Both the position numbers and the translations under genes were made by a program. Positions 1 to 6,822 of a DNA stretch of 18,061 nucleotides are shown here, one piece after another (position 1 is the first letter of the stretch; every line of letters starts with the position of its first letter). The stretch is from DATJFH01 sp035495815 (lineage in GTDB: Bacteria > Acidobacteriota > Terriglobia > Bryobacterales > Bryobacteraceae). The notes below the pieces were generated by a model. The model saw only the letters and a list, made by a program, of their open reading frames with translations. It did not search any database and had not been told where the DNA came from. The stretch lies in contig DATJFH010000230.1 of NCBI GenBank assembly GCA_035495815.1, positions 1-18,061 of the forward strand. Reading direction: 5' to 3'.

Positions 1-1
1 A

Positions 2-1174
2 GTGAACAAGGCCCATCGCTGGTTCGTGCTGTCGATCTTCGTCCTCTCTTCCACCATCAATTACCTGGACCGGCAGACGCTGGCCACGCTGGCCCCTGTC
101 ATCCGCGGCGAGCTCGGACTTTCCAACGCCGAGTACGGCTGGGTGGTCTCGGCCTTTTCCATCACCTACGCCGCCTGCGCGCCGTTCGCCGGTTTGCTCA
201 TCGACCGCATCGGGCTCGACCGCGGAATCACTCTGGCCATAGGCCTGTGGTCCCTGGCGGCGCTGGCCACCGGCTGGGTTCGCGGCTTCGCGGGATTGCT
301 GGTGTGCCGCGCGGCCCTCGGCATAGCCGAAGCCGGCGGGATTCCGGCCGCGGGCAAAGCCATCCAGCGCTACCTGCTGCCGCCCGAGCGCGCCCTCGGC
401 AACAGCCTGAATCAGGTCGGCGTAAGCCTGGGACTGATTCTCGCCCCGCCCGTTGCGACCTGGCTGGCGGTTGAGTACAATTGGCGGACTGCCTTCATGG
501 CGACCGCCGGCCTGGGGATTCTGTGGATCCCGCTCTGGCGCGCTGTCCGGATTCCGTCCGCCTTGCCGGATAAGAGTCCGCCGCGCGCCCTCGGGATGCT
601 CGGAGACCGGCGGCTATGGGGCTTCGCATTGGCCAACGCGCTGAGCATGATTCCGTATTCGCTCTGGACCAACTGGACGACTCTGCACCTGGTCGACGTC
701 AATCACCTGAGCTTCGTCCGCGCAGCCTGGTTCGCATGGTGGCCGCCTCTGTTCGGCGCGCTGGGGGGACTGGCCGGCGGCGCGCTCTCCTTTCGCTGGA
801 TGAACGCCGGTCTCGACGCCGTCGCCGCGCGCACGCGTGTCTGCCGCCTCGCCGCCCTGGGTTGCCTGGTGACGGCGGCCATCCCCTGGGCCCCGGACGC
901 CGTGTTCGCCGCCGCCGGAATCTCCCTCAGCTTTTTTTCCGTGGCCGCCTTCAGCGTTAATATGTATTCGCTCCCGCTCGACGTGTTCCCCGCCGCGCGC
1001 GCGGCCTTCGCCGTGTCGCTACTGGTTTCCGCCTATGGAGCCATGCAGGCGTTCGCGTCTCCAGCCGTCGGCGCCGTGGTGGACCGCTGGGGATACGGCC
1101 CGGTATGCCTGGGCTCGTCCGTCATGCCGCTGGCCGCGGCCGGAATCCTGAAGTGGACGGAAGCCCGCCGGTGA
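2..1174 (+). CDS. MFS transporter, ACS (anion:cation symporter) / hexuronate-type
   Basis: A 390-residue integral membrane protein with about 12 hydrophobic segments, of the major facilitator superfamily. It probably moves a small organic anion or sugar acid across the inner membrane with a cation; the exact substrate cannot be read from sequence. Family signs are the early NYLDRQTLATLAP stretch (residues 20-32), typical of the hexuronate/ACS branch, and a loop 2-3 motif-A-like GLLIDRIGLDRG (about 64-75). A helix-4 region RAALGIAEAGG (about 103-113) is followed by the ERALGNSLNQVG stretch. The start used is GTG at base 2, which gives a normal short cytoplasmic N-terminus before the first helix. 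Because the window begins one base earlier, an upstream start cannot be excluded. The stop TGA overlaps the GTG of the next gene (GTGA), so the two are probably one translationally coupled operon. Confidence 0.85.
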   Translation: MNKAHRWFVLSIFVLSSTINYLDRQTLATLAPVIRGELGLSNAEYGWVVSAFSITYAACAPFAGLLIDRIGLDRGITLAIGLWSLAALATGWVRGFAGLLVCRAALGIAEAGGIPAAGKAIQRYLLPPERALGNSLNQVGVSLGLILAPPVATWLAVEYNWRTAFMATAGLGILWIPLWRAVRIPSALPDKSPPRALGMLGDRRLWGFALANALSMIPYSLWTNWTTLHLVDVNHLSFVRAAWFAWWPPLFGALGGLAGGALSFRWMNAGLDAVAARTRVCRLAALGCLVTAAIPWAPDAVFAAAGISLSFFSVAAFSVNMYSLPLDVFPAARAAFAVSLLVSAYGAMQAFASPAVGAVVDRWGYGPVCLGSSVMPLAAAGILKWTEARR

Positions 1175-3885
1175 GCCGTCTCCGGGAGTATCTGAAGCTT
1201 GCGGGAAAACGCCGCGGGAAAGTCTCCGCCGTCTTCGGGGCGTCACCCCGTCACTGCGCCAAGGCCGTCCGGCACCTCCGGTCCGGAGCGCCCGATGCTC
1301 CCGTCTGGCTCTTCTGCTCCGCCACGCCCGACGCCGACACCGCCGCCCTCTGCGAGCGTGTCTTTCAGTCCGATGAAGGGTTGGCCCTGCTCATCGAAGC
1401 GGAGAAAGAGCTCTGGCCGCACTGGATCGCGCTGACCGTCTCTACCTGGACCGGCGAGCGCGGGCGGTGGCCGGTGAAAATGGCCCCCTTCCTGCTGCCT
1501 CCGTTTCGCGCCCTGATCATGAACGAGCACGGCGATTTCTTCGACGGCACGCCGGCCGCGATCCTGCGCCATTTTCGGGAGCGCCTGCGGGAAGGATTCC
1601 GCACCGGCGCGCGCATCTGTCCCGTCTTCGGAATCTCGCCCGCGCATTGCGCCACCGCCGTCCGCTACGTCCGCCGCGGCGCCCCCGACGCGCGGATCTG
1701 GCTCTTCACCGTGACCGACCCTGACTCTGAAACCGCCGCGCTGTGCGACCGTGTTTTTGTTTCCAGGGGGACTCTCGATTTGCTGGCCGAAGCGCAGAAA
1801 GAATTGTGGCCGCGATGGGTCGCCCTCACCGTGGCTACCTGGACCGGCGAGCACGGCCGCTGGCCCCTGAAACTGGCGCCCTTCCTGATCCCCCCGTTCC
1901 GCACCCTCCTGATGAACGAGCACGGCGATTTCTTCGCGGGCAGCCCGGGAGCCGTCTTCCGCCACGTCCGCCACCGCGTTCGCGACGCCTGCCTCTCCAC
2001 CTGGAGCCGCGCCCGGGACCTGCACCGCGGCGCTTGGCTGTGGCTTTTCGCGCTGGTAGCGCAATACAGCGCCCCCCTCTCGCGCTGGGCCTTTCGAAAG
2101 TATGCAGGATCGGGCGCACGTTCCGAAATCCAGGTGGGACCGGCGCCTCCCCCAGTCCCCTCCGTGGACGTCTTCCGCTACCAGCCCCGTCACTGGAATT
2201 TCCAGGATTTGCTCGCGTTCGCCAACGCCTCGGCCGCCACCCACATCCTGTTCCAGACCGCCGAGGGCGAAGCCGGCTTGACCGATCTGCTCCCGCTCTG
2301 CTCGGACCCGCGCGCCTTCGCCGTCTCCCGCCAGGTCGACCGCCGCGACTGGAAGCCTTCCCTGTTCGCCACCGCTCCCTTCCGATCCCTCCAGCCGGGC
2401 GAAGCGTCGCAGACTCTCGCCCCCGTGTCGCCTGTCATGCTGGTGGACCGGCAGAAGCTGCTGGCCCTGGGTATCCCCGAAACCGTGGTCCCCGGCGCGG
2501 CCTGGTATCTGATCTTCTGGAAGGCCGCGGCCGCCGGATGGCGCTCCTTCAGCGTCGGCGGCGCCGCCGGCGTCCCGCTGGCCCCCGACTGGCCCTACGA
2601 AGAAGCCGAGTTCGTGACCCGCGTCCTGTCCGACCCCGCGCTTCGCTCGCTCACGCCCGCCGAGCCCGGCCTGGCTCGCGGCAATATCGCCTTCGCCATC
2701 GGCCGCGGCCGGCCCCTCTCGCGGAAGTCGGTCCTGGTGGTCTCGCCTTACCTGCCGTATCCTCTTTCCCACGGCGGCGCGGTCCGAATCTACAACCTCT
2801 GCCGCGCGCTCCAGCCCCGCGCCGATTTCCTGCTGGCCTGCTTTCGCGAGAAGAACGACACCGCGAATTACGACAAGCTGCACGACGTTTTCCGGGAAGT
2901 CTACGTTCTCGACCGCGACGAAAAAGCAGCCCGGGATTCGAGCCTCCCGAAACAGGTGCGCGAGCACCAGTCAGCCAGCCTCCGCGCCCTGATCGCCGAT
3001 CGAAAGCCCGACCTGCTGCAGATCGAATTCACGCACCTGGCCCATTTTCGCGACGCCGCTCCGCAAACGCCGGCGATCCTGGTCGAGCACGACCTCACCT
3101 TCACGCTCTACCGCCAGTTCGCCGAGCACAACCCCGGAGCCGTAGCCACACGGGAGTACGAGCGCTGGCTCGCGTTCGAGCGCCATTGGCTGACCCGCTA
3201 CGACGCGGTCTGGACTATGTCCCCCGACGATCGCGCCGCCGCCATCGCCGAAGGCGCGCCCGCCGCCAGTACCATCGCCGTCGCCAACGGAGTGGATCTC
3301 GAACGCTTCGTCCCGCTTCCCCCCGCTGAGGACCACGAGGTATTCTACGTCGGCTCCTTCCGCCACCTGCCCAATATCATCGGCTTCGAAAAGCTGCGCC
3401 GCGAAGTGATGCCGATCGTCTGGAGCCGCTTTCCCGCCGCCCGCCTGCGCGTGGTCGCCGGACCCGAACCGGAGCGCTACTGGCGCGATTTCATGCGCAG
3501 CGGCTATCCGGACGACCTCGACTCGCGCATCGGGATGCACGGTTTCGTCGAGGACCTGCGGCCGCTCTACGCCAAAACCGCCGTGGTCGCCGTGCCGCTT
3601 GAGGTCTCGGCCGGGACCAATATCAAAGTGATGGAAGCCATGGCCTGCGCCCGCGCCGTGGTCTCGACACCCGTCGGCTGCGCCGGACTCGGCCTGATCG
3701 ACGGCCAGGATGCCCTCATCCGCCAGTCGCCGGAGGATTTCGCCGCCGCGATTTGCGATCTGCTCGCCGACCCGCCCGGGCGCAACGCCGTCGCCGCAAG
3801 GGCGCGGCGCACCGTGGAAGAACGTTTCAGCTGGACCGCCATTGCCGATGCCGCTTACGACAGCTACCTGCAACTGCATCCGTGA
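1171..3885 (+). CDS. Multidomain glycosyltransferase: duplicated N-terminal module + degenerate GT-A-like region + GT4 (GT-B)
   Basis: A 904-residue protein. The C-terminal part (about 520-904) is a family 4 GT-B glycosyltransferase. It opens with SVLVVSPYLPYPLSHGGA (acceptor-side Rossmann, HGG at 534-536), has EHD at 639-641, and carries the nucleotide-sugar site SAGTNIKVMEAMA (813-825). E822 corresponds to the second Glu of the EX7E motif and the first Glu is Ala814, as in several GT4 subfamilies. Residues about 17-275 are two copies of a 131-residue module of unknown function ending in PPFRxLxMNEHGDFF. Residues about 331-467 resemble the second half of a GT2 domain but show no DxD. No signal peptide is present, so it is probably a cytoplasmic or membrane-associated enzyme of surface polysaccharide or glycolipid synthesis. 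GTG 1171 is chosen because it overlaps the transporter stop and has GGAAG upstream; an in-frame ATG at 1105 would overlap the transporter by 70 bases. The GT4 call is firm, the donor and acceptor are unknown. Confidence 0.85.
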   Translation: MSRLREYLKLAGKRRGKVSAVFGASPRHCAKAVRHLRSGAPDAPVWLFCSATPDADTAALCERVFQSDEGLALLIEAEKELWPHWIALTVSTWTGERGRWPVKMAPFLLPPFRALIMNEHGDFFDGTPAAILRHFRERLREGFRTGARICPVFGISPAHCATAVRYVRRGAPDARIWLFTVTDPDSETAALCDRVFVSRGTLDLLAEAQKELWPRWVALTVATWTGEHGRWPLKLAPFLIPPFRTLLMNEHGDFFAGSPGAVFRHVRHRVRDACLSTWSRARDLHRGAWLWLFALVAQYSAPLSRWAFRKYAGSGARSEIQVGPAPPPVPSVDVFRYQPRHWNFQDLLAFANASAATHILFQTAEGEAGLTDLLPLCSDPRAFAVSRQVDRRDWKPSLFATAPFRSLQPGEASQTLAPVSPVMLVDRQKLLALGIPETVVPGAAWYLIFWKAAAAGWRSFSVGGAAGVPLAPDWPYEEAEFVTRVLSDPALRSLTPAEPGLARGNIAFAIGRGRPLSRKSVLVVSPYLPYPLSHGGAVRIYNLCRALQPRADFLLACFREKNDTANYDKLHDVFREVYVLDRDEKAARDSSLPKQVREHQSASLRALIADRKPDLLQIEFTHLAHFRDAAPQTPAILVEHDLTFTLYRQFAEHNPGAVATREYERWLAFERHWLTRYDAVWTMSPDDRAAAIAEGAPAASTIAVANGVDLERFVPLPPAEDHEVFYVGSFRHLPNIIGFEKLRREVMPIVWSRFPAARLRVVAGPEPERYWRDFMRSGYPDDLDSRIGMHGFVEDLRPLYAKTAVVAVPLEVSAGTNIKVMEAMACARAVVSTPVGCAGLGLIDGQDALIRQSPEDFAAAICDLLADPPGRNAVAARARRTVEERFSWTAIADAAYDSYLQLHP
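1219..1995 (+). repeat. Tandem 393-bp coding duplication inside the glycosyltransferase gene
   Basis: Two consecutive copies (about 1219-1602 and 1612-1995) with an exact period of 393 bases, or 131 codons. VFG recurs at residues 21-23 and 152-154, and MNEHGDFF at 117-124 and 248-255. A run of 25 bases is identical at 1519-1543 and 1912-1936, and TWTGE, RWP and LxPPFR are also kept. The copies differ at many other positions, so this is an old internal domain duplication rather than an assembly artefact. Confidence 0.85.
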
Positions 3886-3907
3886 CGCGGTCTCTGCTCT
3901 TTCCGTT

Positions 3908-3927
3908 TCCGGGCATCGGCTCCCGGA
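3908..3927. other. Small hairpin in the convergent 3886-4110 gap, possible weak terminator
   Basis: TCCGGG (3908-3913) and CCCGGA (3922-3927) pair perfectly around an 8-base loop, 22 bases after the glycosyltransferase stop. There is no T-run on either side, so it is at most a weak or Rho-assisted terminator. The rest of the 225-base gap before the dehydratase stop shows no convincing gene on either strand. Confidence 0.3.
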
Positions 3928-4110
3928 CGCCGCCCGGCTGTGTTCGCATCCAGCTCCCCACTTGTGAAATCGGCCCTGCTAATGCGCGCGTCATTGCGGC
4001 AAGATCGCCTCTGCCCCGCTCCGGTACTTTCGCCTTCGAACCGCATCCGCGGCGCCGCCCTGTTTCTCGCGGAACCGCAGCCCGGCTGTTCGTTCTGCCG
4101 GCGCACAGAT

Positions 4111-5061
4111 TCACAATGCAGCCAGCTGTTCGAAATCGACGTTCCCCCCGGAGAGAACCACGCCGACCCGCTTGATATTCTTCGGCAGCTTCCCGAACAG
4201 CACGGCGGCGGCTGGAACGGCGCCGCTCGGCTCGGCCAGTATCTTCATCCGGAGGAGCAGGAACTTCATCGCGGCGCGAATCTCGTCCTCGCTCACCAGC
4301 ACGATGTCCTCCGCCAGCGCGCGAATGATGGAAAAGGTGAGCTGCCCCGGTGTCGGCGACCGCAATCCGTCGGCGATCGTGTCCGGCTCTACCCGCACCC
4401 GCTCTCCCGAGCGGAACGATAGATAGGTGTCGTTCGCCTGTTGCGGCTCGGCGCCGAAGATCCGGATGCGCGGGTTGACGCTCTTGGCCGCCGACGCGCA
4501 GCCCGACAGCAAACCGCCCCCGCCGACCGGCGCGATCAGCGCATCGAGGTCCGGAGCCTGTTCGAGCAGTTCGAGCGCCGTGGTCCCCTGTCCCGCGATG
4601 ATCAGCGGATGGTCGAAAGGCGGGATCAGCGTCGCGCCCGTTTTCTCGATGATCCCCGCGGTGAGCGGCTCCCGGCTCTCGCGGAACCGGTCGTAAGTGA
4701 CCACCTTCGCTCCATACCCGCGCGTGGCTTCGAGCTTCGACCGTGGAGCGTCGGCGGGCATCACGATGGTGCAGGCCGCGCCTGCATGGCGTGCCGCGAT
4801 CGCCGTCGCCTGCCCGTGATTCCCCGACGAGTAGGCGATCAGGCCCTTGGCTCTTTCTTCCGCGGAGAGGGAGAAGACCATGTTCGCCGCTCCGCGGATC
4901 TTGAACGCGCCGCCCGTCTGCAGGTTTTCGCACTTGAAGAACGCGCTCATGCCGGCTTGGGAATCGAAGGCCCCGGAGGTCAGCACGGGAGTGCGCCGCG
5001 CCACCGGACGGATACGCTCGACGGCCTCTGCCAGCTGCGCTGTTGTGATCTCGGTTTGCAT
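4111..5061 (-). CDS. Threonine/serine dehydratase (PLP fold type II), short form without ACT domain
   Basis: A 316-residue tryptophan-synthase-beta-like PLP enzyme. It most likely deaminates threonine to 2-oxobutyrate (and serine to pyruvate) in the cytoplasm. Visible motifs are the PLP-lysine region GGAFKIRGA with K54, SSGNHGQA (78-85) for the substrate carboxylate, the glycine-rich phosphate loop PVGGGGLLSG (179-188) and the C-terminal SGGN (304-307). The length matches catabolic TdcB-like enzymes. The regulatory ACT domain of biosynthetic IlvA is missing, so isoleucine feedback is unlikely. Serine racemase or threo-3-hydroxyaspartate dehydratase share this fold and remain possible. The start ATG at 5061 is chosen because the protein then begins at the usual distance from the first conserved helix. 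Longer in-frame starts would run into the divergent dehydrogenase gene. Confidence 0.85.
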   Translation of the reverse strand: MQTEITTAQLAEAVERIRPVARRTPVLTSGAFDSQAGMSAFFKCENLQTGGAFKIRGAANMVFSLSAEERAKGLIAYSSGNHGQATAIAARHAGAACTIVMPADAPRSKLEATRGYGAKVVTYDRFRESREPLTAGIIEKTGATLIPPFDHPLIIAGQGTTALELLEQAPDLDALIAPVGGGGLLSGCASAAKSVNPRIRIFGAEPQQANDTYLSFRSGERVRVEPDTIADGLRSPTPGQLTFSIIRALAEDIVLVSEDEIRAAMKFLLLRMKILAEPSGAVPAAAVLFGKLPKNIKRVGVVLSGGNVDFEQLAAL

Positions 5062-5068
5062 TTCCTCG

Positions 5069-5074
5069 ATTGTA
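5069..5074 (-). promoter_or_regulatory. Candidate -10 box (TACAAT) for the dehydratase, leaderless geometry
   Basis: On the minus strand TACAAT lies exactly 7 bases before the ATG at 5061, so transcription would start at or next to the start codon. No good TTGACA-like -35 is seen at normal spacing. A GAGGAA follows the box but abuts the ATG, too close for a Shine-Dalgarno. The same box at the same distance precedes the export gene at 8621. Confidence 0.4.
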
Positions 5075-5098
5075 GCGAGTGTGGTGTCATGAAAAGGA

Positions 5099-6214
5099 AT
5101 GAGTGTTTCGACCTTTTGCTTCCCCACCACCATCCTGTTTGGACTCGGCGCCGTCGATGAACTGCCGCGAGAGCTGGCCCGGCGAGGCATCCGGCGGCCG
5201 CTCCTGGTGACCGACGCCGGTCTGGCAGGGACCGCCGTCTTCGAGCGCGTCGCGAAGCTCGCTCCGGGCGCCGTCGCCTACACCGGAGTCGAGCCCAATC
5301 CCACCGAGCGCAACGTGCTCGACGGCGTGGCCCGCTACCGGGAATCGCAGTGCGACGGCATCCTCGGTCTGGGAGGCGGGTCGCCCCTCGATGCCGCCAA
5401 AGCCATCCGGCTCAAGATCACCCACGATCTGCCTCTGGCCGATTACGACGACCTGCTCGACGGCGCCGCCCGAATTTCGCCTGACCTGCCGCCCTACATC
5501 GCCATCGCCACCACCTCCGGCACCGGCAGCGAAGTCTCCCGCTCCACCGTGATTACCCTTGCGCAGACCAACCGCAAGACGGTGATCTTCAGCCCGCATC
5601 TGATTCCAACTCTGGCGCTGAGCGATCCCGAATTGACACGCCACATGCCCCCGCACATCACCTCGGGCACTGGCATGGACGCGTTCACCCACAATGTGGA
5701 GGCGTACCTGTCGAAGGGTTACCATCCGGTCTGCGACGCCGTCGCGCTGCAGGGGGCCAAGCTGGCCTGGGACAATCTGCCGCGCGTGATGGAATCGCCC
5801 GGAGATCTGGAAGCGCGCGCCAATATGATGATGTCTTCGATGATGGGCGCCATCGCGTTCCAGAAGGGACTGGGAGCGGTCCATTCCCTGGCGCACCCGT
5901 TGTCGTCGGACTGCGGGATGCATCACGGCACTTCGAACGCCGTGCTGCTGCCGGTGGTCTTGGAGTACAACCGGGACTCGGTCGGCGGACGCATGGCGGA
6001 CTTGGCCGCTCTGTTCGGCGGCGGTGACCCGGCGGCCCGCGTCCGCGAACTGAACACGCGGCTGGGAATCAAACCCCGGCTGCGCGATTGGGGCGTGACG
6101 GAGGACATCCTGCCCGAACTGGCCGGCAAAGCGGTTCAGGACGGCTGCCACCAGTTGAATCCCCGTCCGTGTACCAGGGAGGATTTACTGGCTCTCTACC
6201 GGGAGGCATGGTAG
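5099..6214 (+). CDS. Iron-containing (group III) alcohol dehydrogenase
   Basis: A 371-residue NAD(P)-dependent dehydrogenase of the Fe-ADH family, which interconverts alcohols and aldehydes or hydroxy acids in the cytoplasm. The nucleotide-binding GGGSPLDAAK is at residues 92-101, and TTSGTGSEVS follows at 138-147. The four metal ligands are all present: D194 and H198 in GMDAFTHNVEAY, H262 in VHSLAH, and H276 in MHHG. H266 lies at the position of the conserved second His. This spacing matches the FucO/1,3-propanediol dehydrogenase pattern, so the enzyme should be active; its substrate is unknown. The ATG at 5099 is preceded by AAAAGGA placed unusually close to the start. The gene diverges from the dehydratase across only 37 bases, and no other catabolic gene nearby indicates a pathway. 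Confidence 0.88.
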   Translation: MSVSTFCFPTTILFGLGAVDELPRELARRGIRRPLLVTDAGLAGTAVFERVAKLAPGAVAYTGVEPNPTERNVLDGVARYRESQCDGILGLGGGSPLDAAKAIRLKITHDLPLADYDDLLDGAARISPDLPPYIAIATTSGTGSEVSRSTVITLAQTNRKTVIFSPHLIPTLALSDPELTRHMPPHITSGTGMDAFTHNVEAYLSKGYHPVCDAVALQGAKLAWDNLPRVMESPGDLEARANMMMSSMMGAIAFQKGLGAVHSLAHPLSSDCGMHHGTSNAVLLPVVLEYNRDSVGGRMADLAALFGGGDPAARVRELNTRLGIKPRLRDWGVTEDILPELAGKAVQDGCHQLNPRPCTREDLLALYREAW

Positions 6215-6245
6215 CGGACTCGATCCGCCGCTGGTGGTCGATGGG

Positions 6246-6286
6246 CCGGCTTCCGTCCTGCCGTCGCGCACGCGCACGGAAGCCGG
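6246..6286. terminator. Strong 11-bp inverted repeat between convergent genes, likely bidirectional terminator
   Basis: CCGGCTTCCGT (6246-6256) and ACGGAAGCCGG (6276-6286) are perfect reverse complements around a 19-base GC-rich loop. The hairpin ends 2 bases from the soxD stop and begins 31 bases after the alcohol dehydrogenase stop, so it can serve both transcripts. Neither side has a U-tract, so it may be a U-less or Rho-aided terminator, or a 3' stabilising stem. Confidence 0.55.
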
Positions 6287-6288
6287 GC

Positions 6289-6822
6289 TCAGTGACTCCG
6301 CGGGCTCACATCCGGCCGCGGATCCGCGATGAATCCGTCGCGATTCGGCATTCTTACTTTCGGCAGGCTCTTCGCGTCCATCACCTGGTTCAGTTCCACG
6401 ATGTTGTTCAGGTAGAGTACGTACGCCGTCACGGCGTACACCTCTTGCGCGCTCAGCAGACCCGGTTTGTCGAAGGGCATGGCGCGATTCACGTAGTCCC
6501 ACACCGTAGTCGCGTACGGCCAGTAGCTGCCCACGGTCTTCAGCGGCTTGGGACTTGCCAGCGTTCCCTGACCTCCTGCCAGCGGCGCGGCAGTCCCGCC
6601 CTCCCCTTTCTCTCCGTGGCAGCCGGCGCATCTGGCGGCGAAGATCTCCTTGCCGGCCGCGGCAGCGCCCGACCCTGCCGGCAGCCCTTCGCCGTCCGGT
6701 CCGATGGCAGCGCCCAGCTTCCGGATCTGCTCCGCGGTCGCGGCGCGCCCGACTCCGTATTTGGCGGATTGCGCCGACAACGCCGCCGCCGCTGCCATCA
6801 CGATGACGCTAGACTTCCACAT
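6289..6822 (-). CDS. soxD: SoxD-like monohaem cytochrome c, partner of SoxC
   Basis: A 177-residue exported class I cytochrome c. A signal peptide covers about residues 1-20. The haem site is CAGCH (C65, C68, H69) and the distal ligand is probably M115 in RAMPFDKPGLL. The following EVYAVTAYVLYLNN stretch is typical of cytochromes that serve SoxC or SorA sulfite/sulfane dehydrogenases. It would take electrons from the molybdenum subunit in the periplasm and pass them towards the respiratory chain. It is monohaem and much shorter than diheme SoxD of Paracoccus. The start ATG overlaps the soxC stop by 14 bases, showing translational coupling and a shared operon. The exact SoxD versus SorB name is less certain than the functional pairing. 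Confidence 0.8.
   Translation of the reverse strand: MWKSSVIVMAAAAALSAQSAKYGVGRAATAEQIRKLGAAIGPDGEGLPAGSGAAAAGKEIFAARCAGCHGEKGEGGTAAPLAGGQGTLASPKPLKTVGSYWPYATTVWDYVNRAMPFDKPGLLSAQEVYAVTAYVLYLNNIVELNQVMDAKSLPKVRMPNRDGFIADPRPDVSPRSH

Noticed and set aside
1243..2967. A 574-codon open frame on the minus strand opposite the glycosyltransferase
   Set aside because: It is a GC-rich antisense shadow: low-complexity Gly/Ala/Arg/Glu composition, no domain motifs, fully covered by a well-supported gene.
1743..3329. A 528-codon open frame on the plus strand in another phase
   Set aside because: Arg/Pro-rich composition typical of an out-of-phase reading of a high-GC gene, with no recognisable motif.
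3886..4110. Possible small gene in the convergent gap
   Set aside because: Frames through it continue into neighbouring genes as shadows, and no start with a ribosome site or recognisable product is seen.
5062..5190. Longer N-terminus for the dehydratase reaching to 5190
   Set aside because: It would overlap the start of the divergent alcohol dehydrogenase by about 90 bases and adds a non-conserved, low-complexity leader.
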